In this document: piece after piece, positions 1 to 11,349 of the stretch
Layout: every line of letters begins with the position of its first letter
Numbering within the stretch: the stretch's first letter is position 1
From: Sthenelais limicola
Lineage: Eukaryota > Annelida > Polychaeta > Phyllodocida > Sigalionidae
Direction of reading: 5' to 3'
Length of the DNA stretch: 64,000 nucleotides
Assembly (NCBI GenBank): GCA_942159475.1
Contig: OW804098.1
Location: 113,277,916-113,341,915, forward strand
Notes under the pieces: generated by a model
Told to the model about the DNA's origin: nothing
What the model saw: only the letters and a program-made list of their open reading frames with translations
The model's database searches: none
Position numbers and translations under genes: made by a program

Positions 1-59
1 ATATGAGTATAATTACTACCACCAGTGTATCAAATACCATCTCCAATATACGGCTCAAC

Positions 60-262
60 TCAGCAGAACAAGTACAATGGGAAACTGTACACATTTAGTA
101 CGTTCTGCTTAATCTGGCTGAAAACTGATACAAACCAGTATGTCTGAGTATGCTGGTTTTGCATTGATTGAATGGGTTTGTTCGGTTATGCTGAATTGTA
201 TTTTGAACTTCATTTAAGTCTAATTTGGGCTACTTGTGGAGGTTCTACTGACGATTCTCCTA
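60..262 (+). mobile_element. Family A MITE, diverged copy
   Basis: Internal order (tacacatttagta, gctgaaaactgatac, ctgagtat, ttgaatttgaac-like block) follows the family A consensus, but both ends have decayed and no target duplication is left. Confidence 0.55.
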
Positions 263-280
263 AATGGATGAAGACATAAA

Positions 281-630
281 TAGGGGATTTGCATAGCCGC
301 CATTTTGAATCTTGATTCGCATGAAATTATGGGACTAATGGTACAGTATAAAATCTATGTAAAACATGCAATGACTGTCCAGCATGGACTATTTATCAAT
401 GTTCTAAAGTCAATATCCATGTGTTATACCTGTTTACATGGCACAAGTCACCATCTTTCCCATCATGCATTTGGTTTAGATAGATCATTTATACCAACTG
501 TGATAGTGGTAAAAACATTCTTGCAATTTTCGATAAAAATGTTGGCAAATATTTGTATGTCAGATTTCAACAGAATCCATCCCAGCATGCACTGTAACAG
601 ACATGCTCAGTAGCACATGCACATCCCCTA
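281..630. mobile_element. Family C MITE, copy 1
   Basis: About 350 bp, ends TAGGGGATTTGCAT and ATGCACATCCCCTA. It contains the family C block gccgccattttgaatc and matches 57941-58285. Reading frames across it are non-coding. Confidence 0.75.
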
Positions 631-1181
631 TTGAGTAAGTTATCATAATATGAGCTGTTTCAGTGACAATTTCGCACATGCGTTGAAGGAGACAGTAAGA
701 TGCGCAACAGTTTTAACACAAACGACAGACCATTATAGAATTGGGGCTTTTGATCAGAGAGAAAACAAAATAATGGGCGAAGAAAACAATATGATATATC
801 TGATTATACTTGGTAATCAACTAATTTGTACCTGTTGGTGATAATTTATGGAAATATAGCTAAATACAAATAACAATAATAAACTCGTGTGTTATATTTT
901 GTTTTTGAGATGATTGGTGAAGGTCACTTGTACAATCCCTAAGGTCCAACCCATATATAGGATGCCAATCTAACTGATCCAATGATCAAGGTCAAGGTCA
1001 CCCCATATCCTCCTCCTGTGCCACCAGGATCTCTGTGGTATAAAACAATGACAACATAATAGCAGACGACATTTATACCCTCACTATAGATTGATACACG
1101 ACCCCGCGTCCACGGCCATTAGTTACATAGTATAAATGTATATTTGGACATGGTGATTGATTGCAATGTAAACCTATAGAT
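631..1181. other. AT-rich intergenic or intronic DNA
   Basis: No gene, repeat copy or RNA recognised. It lies between a family C and a family A element. Confidence 0.4.
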
Positions 1182-1608
1182 GGGTCAGATCTTCAGAAAA
1201 TGTACAATAGGGGACTGCGCATGTCTGGTACAGTGTATCATGGGATGGATTTTGATGAAAACTGACATACAAATATTTGGGGACATTTTTATAAAAAATA
1301 TTGCAAGAATGTTTTCACAAATATCACAGGTTTTATGAATTTTCTATAAAAACCAAATGCATGATGGGAACGATGGAGGCTTGTGTTATGGAAACATGTA
1401 TAACACATGGATATTGACATTAGAGCATTGATAAATATGCAATGCTAAACATGGCATGTTTTCTATAGATCTTATACAGTACCATTAGTCCCATAATGCC
1501 ATGCGAATTAGGATTCAAAATGGCGGCTATGCAACTCCCCTATTCGCCTTCACCAATTCTTTCAATACATAGACATGTAGATTGTCCATTTTCTGACAAT
1601 CTAACCCC
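1182..1608 (-). mobile_element. Family A MITE split by a family C element
   Basis: The left end GGGTCAGATCTTCAGAAAAT runs to 1207 and the rest (ttcgccttcaccaattc to ctaacccc) resumes at 1543. The break falls between CAA and TTCGCC of the family A consensus, which dates C after A. Confidence 0.75.
1208..1542. mobile_element. Family C MITE, copy 2, nested in family A
   Basis: Ends TAGGGGACTGCGCATG and ATGCAACTCCCCTA. It is inverted relative to copy 1 (aaaatggcggctatgc near the right end). Confidence 0.75.
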
Positions 1609-1715
1609 TTTTTACTAGTCACTCATTTCCCTGTGACACATCACCAGTGTGGAGGGATGCTGAAGGTGAAATGTACATTTGAAACGACTCCGCCCTACTC
1701 CATAATACTATAACA

Positions 1716-2127
1716 GGGTGAAATCGCCAGAAAATGTACAATCCAGCTTCACCAATCCTCTCAAATAACCCAAATTCAAAACAAGAAACTGGTTGTAAAT
1801 ACAGTTCAACATAAAGGGTGGTCTCCACTGGCTGCGGTAAGCTCTGCGGTAAGCCTTGCGATGGTTTGTACTGGTTCTGTAGGTGGTGAGGAATGACGAG
1901 GTCCTTGCCTTCATGGTCAGTGAATCATGTACTCAGGAACTCGCCACTTCTCACCATCACAGCACCATCGCAAGGCTTAACGCAGAGCTTACCGCAGAGC
2001 TTAACGCAGCCAGTGGAGACCAGCCTTAACCAAACAGGGAAATACTGAATATACTCAGATATACCTATTGTTGACGATTTCTTAATGGGTTGATCTGCCA
2101 ATTGTACATTTTCTGAAAATCTGACCC
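1716..2127 (-). mobile_element. Family A MITE split by a Harbinger-like foldback
   Basis: Family A ends at 1716 (gggtgaaatcgccagaaaat) and 2127 (ctgaccc). The 212-bp insertion at 1815-2026 interrupts the consensus cagttcaac-taaccaaacag. Confidence 0.8.
1815..2026. mobile_element. Foldback MITE G, PIF/Harbinger-like, with TAA duplication
   Basis: 212 bp. Inverted ends AGGGTGGTCTCCACTGGCTG and its complement continue inward (gcggtaagccttgcgatgg). It is flanked by TAA on both sides (1812-1814, 2027-2029). The uninterrupted family A consensus gives the empty site. Three-bp TAA/TWA duplication is the PIF/Harbinger hallmark. Confidence 0.8.
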
Positions 2128-2302
2128 AAGAGTAAAAGAAGGGAGGAATTCACACCCTGAATAGAACTTATAAAACCTAATCACCCAATCACTCTTGCTA
2201 CAATCCCCCATTGTCCCGGCAACCATTTTCACTGTATACAATTAATGTCTGCTAGTCTAAGGAGCACAAAGGGGCATTACTGCAACTAATGATTTATTCA
2301 CA

Positions 2303-2430
2303 AGCAAAACAGATACTATAAATCAACGCTACACCAAATATACTCAGATATACCCGGTATTCATAATTTTTCAGCCTAATTTTCCTATATTTGTAGAGCT
2401 ACCAATTGTACATTTTCCGAAAATCTCACT
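2303..2430 (-). mobile_element. Family A MITE, half copy
   Basis: Only the half with actcagatatacccggtatt and the terminal caattgtacattttccg survives. The other half is absent. Confidence 0.65.
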
Positions 2431-2484
2431 CACAAGTACCCTTCCCCACAATGCTTTCATTATTAAGGTGTGTAGTGCTAGTAG

Positions 2485-2632
2485 TAGCATGAATACAAAT
2501 TGAATTGAATTGAAAAAACTTTTTATTTGCAATGGGTTTTGCCAGTAAAGAGCAACTCTCCAGCAAGCGGGAGGTCCTCGAGCTCTTCATAGCTTGGTTT
2601 ACAGTCAGTTTCGTAGAGGACAATATCACCAG
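2485..2632 (-). mobile_element. Probable non-LTR retrotransposon 3' end
   Basis: On the minus strand a short open stretch (LPLAGELLFTGKTHCK then stop) is followed at once by a tail of TTCAATTCAATTC repeats, the layout of a LINE 3' end. The family is not identified. Confidence 0.4.
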
Positions 2633-2950
2633 AGTCATTGACTAAGGATGATTCTCTACGTATATTACAGTTGTCTTTTTAATTGTCAGGGAGCACAATA
2701 TGGCTTGGCTTATAATTATAGATTTACAATTGAATGTTACACTTGTCGATTATTGAGCTTGGTATCAGAATTAATGAGCGACATTTAGGAAATATTACAT
2801 TCATTCATTTGTGGCTGAACTAGGTTGTTACTGTCAATTTAAGTAAATAGGTCATCTTGCCAGATATAGGTTGATCTGGAGTAGGTTTTGAAAGTCTTAG
2901 GATCTATGATTTTATGGGCCACCGTAGGGAGTCGGTTCAGTTTCACATAT

Positions 2951-3185
2951 GGGTGAAATTGCCAGAAAATGTACAATTCGTCTTCACCTATCCTATTAAA
3001 TAACCCAAATTTAAGACAGAAATGACTTTCAAAATGCAATTTAACCTAACTAAACAACTTGTTTGAATCAATACAATATCAAATATACTCGAATTTACCT
3101 AGTAATAACCAAATTTCAGCCTAATGTAGCAGACTTTATTGAATGTGTAGAGCTGCCAATTGTACATTTTCTGAGGATCTGACCC
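2951..3185 (-). mobile_element. Family A MITE, full length
   Basis: 235 bp, ends gggtgaaattgccag and aggatctgaccc. ATAT stands on both sides as target duplication. Confidence 0.85.
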
Positions 3186-3428
3186 ATATACCAAATCTGA
3201 AAACTATGTATTGAATATATTGTTACAGGAAGGCAGACGAGTCTCCCTTGTTAGAATGACCCCTACCAACCAATCATCTCCCCTTCTTCCTCCTAGCGGT
3301 CAGATAACGAATAACAATAATTCCCACTCCAACAATATCTACACATATCTGTGCTTATCTTAAGGTGTATATCTAACTACTTTACTATAGTGATAGTCAA
3401 TCAAGAATTAGTCTTAACCTTTGTTTAT

Positions 3429-3580
3429 AGATTTTTTTTTTGAACAGATCTTTATTCAGGTTCCAGCGAGGCATATGCCAGGGGGAAATATAGAGTGTAT
3501 AAATATGGCTCGGACAAGCCGGTATTCCGCCATACCCTGAGATGTTGCGACTTACTTATATAAACTTGGGGTCCGAGTGG
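3429..3580 (-). mobile_element. Retrotransposon 3' end with poly(A)
   Basis: On the minus strand it ends gaacctgaataaagatctgt followed by a run of A, that is, a polyadenylation signal and tail. The same ending occurs at 56550-56600, so this is a repeated LINE or SINE tail. Confidence 0.5.
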
Positions 3581-4058
3581 AAACATTGCAATCATATAAT
3601 GTCGACATTAGGGGTGTGAAGCTAAGAGGGGGGGTGAGTTGATCGGATGAGATGGGGGTGAGGTGGGGGGGGGGGGTGAAAAATGTGAACGGTAGTACAA
3701 CAATTTTTGTACGGTTAGGGGTGTGTGTTTACTGTTTGGCGATCAATCAATCAATAGGGGAGCATGTAGGTAAAATTTTATAAGTTGAAGTCAGGTCTAA
3801 TTCGGTGGCTGAGGAGGTTGTGTTTCAAGACATGTTTGAAGGATAGAGGATCAGGGTTTGATTTCAGGTTGTCATCTAGTCTGTTCAAGTGATAAAGTGA
3901 TAAGTGATAAAGAAGTGATTATTAGATGTGTTGATGTTTACCATCATTGGAATTTCTCGATCTCAGCAACTACTCTGTTTAAAGCCATCAGCTGTTTTAG
4001 GGAGAACAGACAGCAATAACATCCACCATATGGCTCTATAGTGTAGTTCTGCATCCGT
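3581..4058. other. G-rich patch and unassigned DNA
   Basis: 3628-3680 holds runs of G (up to 12). The rest has no recognisable feature. Confidence 0.4.
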
Positions 4059-4293
4059 GGGTCAGACTTTCAAAAAATGCACAATCTACATTTCTACACA
4101 TCTCTCAAATTCTGCTAAAGTAGTGTGAAAAATGATTCATACTGAGTATATCTGAGTATATTCTGTATTGTATTCATTCAATAAATCTGTCTGGTTATGT
4201 TAAACGGTATTTTGAACCTCATTTTTGACTCAAATGTGGGTTATTTGAGGGGGTTAATGAAAGTGAATTGTACATTTTTGGCGGTTTCACCCA
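4059..4293 (+). mobile_element. Family A MITE, variant subfamily
   Basis: 235 bp, ends gggtcagactttcaaaaaat and ggcggtttcaccc. It shares the variant tctacatttctacacatctc with the copy at 10070. Confidence 0.8.
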
Positions 4294-4550
4294 TGTAATG
4301 TAGTGGAGTGAATTCATGTAAACAAGAGCCTGTCTCAGCTGGGGCAACCTGAAGCTACCATTCACTCCCCTGTCTTACTCTATAGATGGTCATACCGTGA
4401 TAGGGACAAATAGCAATTAAGATAATCTGTGTTGATTCCTTAAAAACATTGCAGGAAAGTGGTTTAGGGGTGGACAATTACCGGTACTAGTAAAGTAGCT
4501 AAATATACTCTATAAGATAACCTTGGAAATGCAGGGATATATTATTTATA

Positions 4551-5071
4551 GGATTTTTATTCTGAATAGACATACAATCAGAAAAGAATACACCATCTGC
4601 GCCTATATGTGATGTGTTTCAGGAAAATGAGTCATAAGTCGCAAAAAATAGATTTTGAGATAGCATTATATTTGAAAAGATGAGATCAAGCTGATTCCAA
4701 TGATGGTAAACAGTCTAATAATCTTATAAGTATTTCTACATTTCAAGTTTGATATTTTCGTTTTTGAAAAAAAAGTTTCCAATATTTCTGGGGGTTAATA
4801 AACAGTAAAGTAACTAAATGTAGTCCATATGAGGACCTTTAAAACGATAGAATATATTACATAGATTGTCCTGAAATTTGATACATCCATTGATATAGCT
4901 ATAAAGTGATCAACCCTTAAAAAATTAAAACATTCCAATAATGTGATCTTATGAAAAAAACACTTTGTAAAATATCAATTTTGCGACTTATGACTCATTT
5001 TCCTGGAACACATCACATATAGGACAAGCAGGTCTTCCAGACAAATTCAATATTCAATATTCAATATTCAA
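4551..5071 (-). mobile_element. Retrotransposon-like fragment carrying a nested family B copy
   Basis: The flanks (ggatttttattctgaatag, aatacaccatctgc, caggtcttccagacaaat) match 52339-52440. The far end is a tattcaa simple tail. A family B MITE sits inside it. Identity as LINE or SINE is not settled. Confidence 0.5.
4609..5016. mobile_element. Family B MITE, full length, 408 bp
   Basis: Ends GTGATGTGTTTCAGGAAAAT and its complement (ttttcctggaacacatcac). ATAT lies on both sides (4605-4608, 5017-5020). Confidence 0.9.
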
Positions 5072-5274
5072 TACACAGTCCTGAAATATGGTACACATAT
5101 TTATACTACTAACAACATTAAGCTGCCCATAGTAAAAATATAGCAACAAACACAGATAAAACACATTGAAAAATTTCTCGGAATTTAGTAAATGTATTCC
5201 TGCTACTGAAAGCGTTAAGCATGCCAAAAATGATAACATTCCACAAATACATCTTCTAAATGAAACACTTCAAT

Positions 5275-5496
5275 AGGGCGACTCCACTAGCGAGAAAAAT
5301 GGCGCCAACAAATTTTGTTGTTGCCCACTAATTTGTTGCAACAAATATCCATACAGAAACAACAGTTTCCAGAGGATGTGGCAACACATCTGACACTCGT
5401 CCATTTGCGTTTTCATTGCAAACATTAAATGATCTGATGTTAGTGGGCAACAAAAACAATTGTCGCCGCCGTTTTTCCTCTAGTGGAGTTCCGCCT
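5275..5496. mobile_element. Foldback MITE H, inserted in family B
   Basis: 222 bp, inverted ends AGGGCGACTCCACTAG and CTAGTGGAGTTCCGCCT, then aaaaatggcg/cgccgtttttc. The inner part also folds (gttgcccacta and tagtgggcaac). It breaks the old family B copy. The 3-bp duplication is no longer exact. Confidence 0.75.
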
Positions 5497-5880
5497 TAAA
5501 AAATACCAATTTTGCGACTTGTGACTCATTTTCCTGGAACACAACACAAATATATACAAATACGAGAAAAGGATCACATATATGAGAGAGGTCTATAGTG
5601 CTGAAACCTGAGAATCCTATTCAGTGTAATAACTCAATGAAGCACTATTTGTTCTGCTCATATGGGGGCAAAAAATAACTCATGTCATTACCGCCAGGCG
5701 CTCTGATTGTATAAGCAATTCACCATCCATTTATCCATTCATAGACAGCGAGATAAGTATCTCCATCAGACACCAGGGGCGCTAGGGTAGTAATGAGGAT
5801 TCAGATAAAAGGCTAAAGAATGTATAATGTAAGTTGAGGCATCATTGGGTGCCAGTGGAAGAACACCATAATTATAATAT

Positions 5881-6181
5881 TGACAGAGGTAGTGAGACAA
5901 GGCAGTAGTAGCCCTGTGAGTGACCATGGGTTGGAGTGACAGTGGTAGTGAGACAAGGCAGTAGTAGCCCTGTGAGTGACCAAGGGTTGGAGTGACAGAA
6001 GTAGTGAGACAAGGCAGTAGTAGCCCTGTGAGTGACCATGGGTTGGAGTGACAGAGGTAGTGAGACAAGGCAGTAGTAGCCCTGTGAGTGACCATGGGTT
6101 GGAGTGACAGAAGTAGTGAGACAAGGCAGTAGTAGCCCTGTGAGTGACCATGGGTTGGAGTCACAGAGGTATTGAGACAAG
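5881..6181. repeat. 56-bp minisatellite, left block
   Basis: About 5.3 tandem copies of a unit containing gtagtgagacaaggcagtag and accatgggttggagtgac. Adjacent copies start 56 bp apart (5945, 6001). Long minus-strand frames here are repeat artefacts. Confidence 0.95.
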
Positions 6182-6385
6182 CAGTCTAGGCCCAAACTTC
6201 AGAGAGTCCCTTCAAACGAAGGGAAAGCCTCTCGCCTCAATAGGCAAAGAGTCATTATGATTCCATTAAGACCGCAAAATGTCATCATATTCCCATTAAA
6301 ATGCCAAGCTCTAGGACAAGAAACCGATTAGCGAGGTAGGCTGACATACCATTCTTATCTGATTCGAGGGTTTGGACCTAGAGTG
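6182..6385. mobile_element. 204-bp MITE inserted into the 56-bp minisatellite
   Basis: Inverted ends CAGTCTAGGCCCAAAC and (complement) CACTCTAGGTCCAAAC, 14 of 16 alike. CAAG occurs immediately on both sides (6178-6181, 6386-6389), and removing the element plus one CAAG restores the minisatellite phase. No copy seen elsewhere in the window. Confidence 0.75.
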
Positions 6386-7050
6386 CAAGGCAGTAGTAGC
6401 CCTGTGAGTAACCGTGGGTTGGAGGGACAGAGGTAGTGAGACAAGGCAGTAGTAGCCCTGTGAGTGACCATGGGTTGGAGGGACAGAGGTAGTGAGACAA
6501 GGCAGTAGTAGCCCTGTGAGTGACCATGGGTTGGAGGGACAGAGGTAGTGAGACAAGGCAGCAGTAGCCCTGTGAGTGACCATGGGTTGGAATGACAGGG
6601 GTAGTGAGACAAGGCAGTAGTAGCCCTGTGAGTGACCATGGGTTGGAGTGACAGAGGTAGTAAGACAAGGCAGTAGTAGCCCTGTGAGTAAGTAACCGTG
6701 GGTTGGAGTGACAGCAGTAGTGAGACAAGGCAGTAGTAGCCCTGTGAGTGACCATGGGTTGGAGGGACAGAGGTAGTGACACAAGGAAGTAGTAGCCCTG
6801 TGAGTGACAGAGGTAGTGAGACAAGGAAGTAGTAGCCCTGTGAGTGACAGAGGTAGTGAGACAAGGCAGTAGTAGCCCTGTGAGTGACCATGGGTTGGAG
6901 TGACAGCAGTAGTGAGACAAGGCAGTAGTAGCTATGTGAGTGACCATGGGTTGGAGTGACAGATGCAGTGTGACAAGGCAATAGTAGCCCTGTGAGTCAC
7001 CATGGGTTGGAGTAACAGCGGTAGTGAGACAAGGCAATAGTAGCCCTGTG
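6386..7050. repeat. 56-bp minisatellite, right block
   Basis: About 12 copies of the same unit, with shortened units near 6780-6860 lacking the accatgggttgg part. Confidence 0.95.
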
Positions 7051-7388
7051 ACTTAGTTTCAATCACACGGCGGTATTCCAACAATTGCCAAGAATCGTAC
7101 ATCACCTTCACGTTTTTGTAATGTATTAGAGACATGCTAAGCTCTTTTACTAAAACATTTTCATTACTAAATTAAAAATGGTAATTAATCACTGGTTCTT
7201 AAGGCACTTTTTATCAGGCATTCCCCTGTCTGGTAGTAATTGATGTGGAAGGGTTCCACAAACTCCTGGGTCTTAGAAACAACATTTATTCCTCTATCTC
7301 CGGTAGAGCTATCTTTGTTTAGTTTTAGTTTTTTTTTAAATTTATGATGTCAACCCTGGGATTAAAAGCTTGGACCACAACAATTTGA

Positions 7389-8935
7389 TTCTGCAATATG
7401 ATCCTTCACCTCCTCCTGCACCACCTCCTCTTCCCCCTCCTCTACCATTTCCTCCTCCTTCCCCACCTCCTCCACCTCCACCTCCTCCAACTTTTCCTCC
7501 TATGTCCCCACCTCCTCCTCCTCCTCCCTCCCCACCTCCTCCACCTCCTCCTCATCCTCCTTCTCCTCCACCTTTTCCCCCTCCTTCCCCACCTCCTCCA
7601 ACCTTTCCTCCTATGTCCCCACCTCCTCCACCTCCTCCACCTCCTCCTCCTCCTTATCCTCCACCTTTTCCCCCTCCTTCCCCACCTCCTCCAACTTTTC
7701 CTCCTATGTCCCCACCTCCTCCACCTCCTCCTCCTCCTCCTTATCCTCCACATTTTCCCCCTCCTTCCCCACCTCCTCCAACTTTTCCTCCTATGTCCCC
7801 ACCTCCTCCACCTCCTCCACCTCCTCCTCCTCCTTATCCTCCCCCTCCTCCACCTCCTGCTCCACCTCCTTCTGCTCCTCCACCTCCTTCCCTCCCCACC
7901 TCCTCCTCCACCTCCTGCACCTCTCCCTCCTCACCTCCTGCACCTCTTCCTCCTCCTCCTCCACCTCCTCCACCTCTTCCCTCCCCACCTCCTCCACCTC
8001 CTCCTCCCCCTCCACCTCCTCCTCCACCTCCTGCACCTCTTCCTCCTCCTCCTCCACCTCCTCCACCTCTTCCCTCCCCACCTCCTGCACCTCTTCCCTC
8101 CCCACCTCCTGCACCTCTTCCTCCTCCTCCTCCACCTCCTGCACCTCTCCCTCCTCACCTCCTGCACCTCTTCCTCCTCCTCCTCCTCCTCCACCTCCTC
8201 CACCTCTTCCCTCCCCACCTCCTGCACCTCTTCCTCCTCCTCCTCCTGCACCTCTTCCTCCTCCTCCTCCTCCACCTCTTCCCTCCCCACCTCCTGCACC
8301 TCTTCCTCCTCCTCCTCCACCTCCTCCACCTCTTCCCTCCCCACCTCCTTCCCCTCCTCCACCTCCTCCTCCCCCTCCACCTCCTCCTCCACCTCCTGCA
8401 CCTCTTCCTCCTCCTCCTCCACCTCCTCCACCTCTTCCCTCCCCACCTCCTGCACCTCTTCCCTCCCCACCTCCTGCACCTCTTCCCTCCCCACCTCCTG
8501 CACCTCTTCCTCCTCCTCCTCCACCTCCTGCACCTCTCCCTCCTCACCTCCTGCACCTCTTCCTCCTCCTCCTCCTCCACCTCCTCCACCTCTTCCCTCC
8601 CCACCTCCTGCACCTCTTCCTCCTCCTCCTCCTGCACCTCTTCCTCCTCCTCCTCCTCCACCTCTTCCCTCCCCACCTCCTGCACCTCTTCCTCCTCCTC
8701 CTCCACCTCCTCCACCTCTCCCTCCTCACCTCCTGCACCTCTTCCTCCTCCTCCTCCTCCTCCTCCACCTCCTCCACCTCTTCCCTCCCCACCTCCTTCC
8801 CCTCCTCCACCTCCTCCACCTCCACCACCTCCTCCAGTTCTTCCTGCTCCTGCTCCTCTCCCTCATCTCCTCCTCCTCATTCTCTTAGTTTTCCTCTCCT
8901 CCTTAACCTCCTCTCCTTTCTTCTTCCCCACCCTT
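7389..8935. repeat. (CCTCCT)n / (CCTCCACCT)n low-complexity tract
   Basis: About 1.5 kb of pyrimidine-rich hexamer DNA with embedded longer units (cacctcttccctccccacct). It gives open frames on both strands (poly-Pro, Leu, Ser; poly-Glu/Arg on the other), so none is credible as a gene. Confidence 0.95.
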
Positions 8936-9019
8936 CCATCTGCCTCTCCTCCTCTTCCTTTTCCCTTTTCCCTTCTTCCCTCCCCCTTCACCTCTCACCT
9001 CTCTCATACAACCAATCTC

Positions 9020-10049
9020 ACCGCTATCTCCAACCTCTTAAGTTGAAGAATGACTTGACATTTTTGGTAACAATATTTTAACAAAACCAACTTTAATGAA
9101 CAAAATTGAGTAATCCATCAGAGCAGGATTTATTCGGGGAACCACACAAGTGGAAAATAATCCCACTCAAGAAGTCATTCGTCACAGACGATAATAACTC
9201 CCCAAAAACGTTGTTGATTGAACAAATGCGTCCTTTAAATTGGCTCCATTTTCTGTGGAATTCGATCAATATTGATTTCCGATATTGCTGAAAATTGATT
9301 TTTTAATTTTCCCCATTAATATTTTTTTTCCGATACTGGCCAAACTATTGGAGATATTCTTTAAATGTAAATGATCGTCAATATTTAGATCTATATCCAT
9401 TAAAGTTTTTTTTCCTGAAGTAAGGAGATTAGATTGTGCCAAACTGACTTACATTTAAATGTTTTATGAGGATAAATTGGTATTTGATCATTTTTTTTCA
9501 ATATTTCCTATTATTTCCTCGAAGTTACCGTTTCATCAGTTAGCCTTAATGTAGGCAGTTTGCTAGTCTAACATTTTCAAAGGTCTTAGTGAAAGAATAA
9601 TTAGGGTAATGGGAAACTCTGCCATCGGAGTATAACCATCTAAAGCCGTATGTCCATTATCACAACATAATAGTGAGAAGTAGTATATGTGATATGTATG
9701 GGTACCCTTATGTCGTATGTCGTTGAAGTAGAGTGATTGAAATTATGTGACTGTCCTTGATTAGTCTAAATTAGGATTGATAATTTGATTGTCATGAATT
9801 GATGCGATACGGCGCAGGTGGTGGTATTATGTATTTTAATAATTATAGAAAGTAGTAGAGTGAAAATTTTCAACTTTCAATATAGAATGTAAATCATCAT
9901 GCACTGAGATAAAGTGTAAACTGTACATAATGTCGTGATGAATAAAGCATTTAAAAACAAACAACTAAAAGGATTAATAACCTCCATTTTGGACCAGTGA
10001 GTAATGTACCTTTATCTGGACCCACACAATCCCTCCCGTCTCTACCGCT
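9020..10049. other. AT-rich unassigned DNA
   Basis: No repeat family or exon recognised. A possible polyadenylation signal (gatgaataaagcatttaaa) is at 9939-9957 without a coding partner. Confidence 0.35.
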
Positions 10050-10069
10050 GGTATTATTCAGTCCTTTAT

Positions 10070-10309
10070 GGATCAGATTTCCAGAAAATGCACAATCTAC
10101 ATTTCTACACATCTCTCAAATTCTGCTAAATTAGTGTGAAAAATGATAAATACTGAGTATATCTGAGTGTGTTCTGTTTTGTATTCATTCAATAAATCTG
10201 TTTGGTTATATAATATTGAACTCTATTTTGAACCTGATTTTCGTCTTAAATTTGGGTTATTTGAGGGGATTGGTGAAGGTGAACTGTACATTTTCTGTAG
10301 ACTTGACCC
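10070..10309 (+). mobile_element. Family A MITE, variant subfamily, within a 20-bp direct repeat
   Basis: Ends ggatcagatttccagaaaat and tagacttgaccc. Abutting flanks 10050-10069 and 10311-10330 are near-identical 20-mers (2 mismatches). Confidence 0.8.
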
Positions 10310-10728
10310 AGGTGTTATTCAGCCCTTTATCAGGGGCAAGGTAGCAAGGGATTCATCAGCTATGATAATCCTGCCCCCTCACCCGCCTCCCTCTCACCGC
10401 TCATCACCCCCTCTGGTGAGTGATTGCTTTTAATAAGGCCCGCACTGAATAATTTCTGGTTTCTGATTGGTTCCTCGATCAAGGCCACGTGATTGGCATT
10501 AATGAAGCGAGGCTTATGCAGTTCTGGTATGTTCATTTCACAATCTTCATTCTCTCCATGCTTCATTTTTGTTACCCCCTACAATCACTCGTATCAGTCC
10601 TTGTAAAATGAACTCTATGATGAATAATATAAACTTAAATTAGAATTTATAAGAGGGCATGGCGCTGGTGATGGGTTTTTAAACTTATATGTACCTTTTA
10701 ACTAATATTCTCAACTATTTTAGTAAAT
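10310..10728. other. Unassigned DNA
   Basis: Nothing recognisable apart from the right-hand 20-bp flank repeat at its start. Confidence 0.35.
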
Positions 10729-10887
10729 GGGTCAGATTTTCAGAAAATGTACACTTCAACTTCGCCAATCTTTAAATAACCCAACTTTCAGACAAAAATA
10801 AAGTTTAAAATACATTTCAATCTAACCAAACAGATTAGCAGAATTTACTAAATGTGTACAGCTGCCAATTGTTTGAAAATCTGACCC
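10729..10887 (-). mobile_element. Family A MITE with internal deletion
   Basis: 159 bp. Both termini are present (GGGTCAGATTTTCAGAAAAT; gaaaatctgaccc) with about 75 bp of the middle missing. AAAT duplication on both sides. Confidence 0.85.
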
Positions 10888-11345
10888 AAATGGGATAATG
10901 CCTTCTCCCGGTCTTTCTTCTGCAATTTCCCACTTTCCCATCCCCTACTCTGTCAGTTCCAACTATTTCCCCTTCTCCTCCTCTCCTACACATACGTTTC
11001 TCTCCCCCTTCCCCCTCTCTCATTCTTCTCATTCTTCTCGCCAACTCAATCTAGCCCAAAGTTTGTTCATGCCTCCTTGCTCTGCCCTGCTTCATTATGT
11101 ATATTGGTGTGAACAATGTTATTATGTGTGTACATGTATAATATTGCCTTGGTCCACCGGTCCATATTGATTTGCCATAAGTCCTTCAGAGGAACACTCA
11201 GGGTTCTTCTACCCGCTCTCAGTCTCGCCTATTGAGTCCCTTTGTCTCCCTCTCTCCTCTGTTTGTCCCTCGTGTCTCTTCACTGTCTCCTTCTCTCACG
11301 TCTCTCTCTCCCTTTAGTCCCCGTTGGTTGGTCTGAGCTGGCCCG
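10888..11345. other. Pyrimidine-rich unassigned DNA
   Basis: Mostly CT-rich with no supported gene. Confidence 0.35.
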
Positions 11346-11349
11346 TTAT

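Larger units (their letters stand above)
4435..5552. mobile_element. Old family B MITE broken by two later insertions
   Basis: Family B interior (agtaaagtagctaaatatactc) at 4435-4550 continues at 5072 (agtcctgaaatatgg) and ends at 5503-5552 (ttttgcgacttgtgactcat, acacaacac). A retrotransposon tail (4551-5071) and a foldback (5275-5496) interrupt it. Confidence 0.65.

Noticed and set aside
305..613. 102-codon frame near the window start
   Set aside because: Lies entirely inside a family C MITE; the other copies do not keep it open.
5766..7135. Minus-strand frames with repeated HGHSQGYYCLVS-like peptides
   Set aside because: They are translations of the 56-bp minisatellite, whose length is not a multiple of three, so every frame shows the same peptides in turn.
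7370..9046. Very long proline-rich frame, and long frames on the other strand
   Set aside because: The DNA is (CCTCCT)n-type repeat. Three or more frames stay open on both strands purely from composition, and there is no splice or domain evidence.
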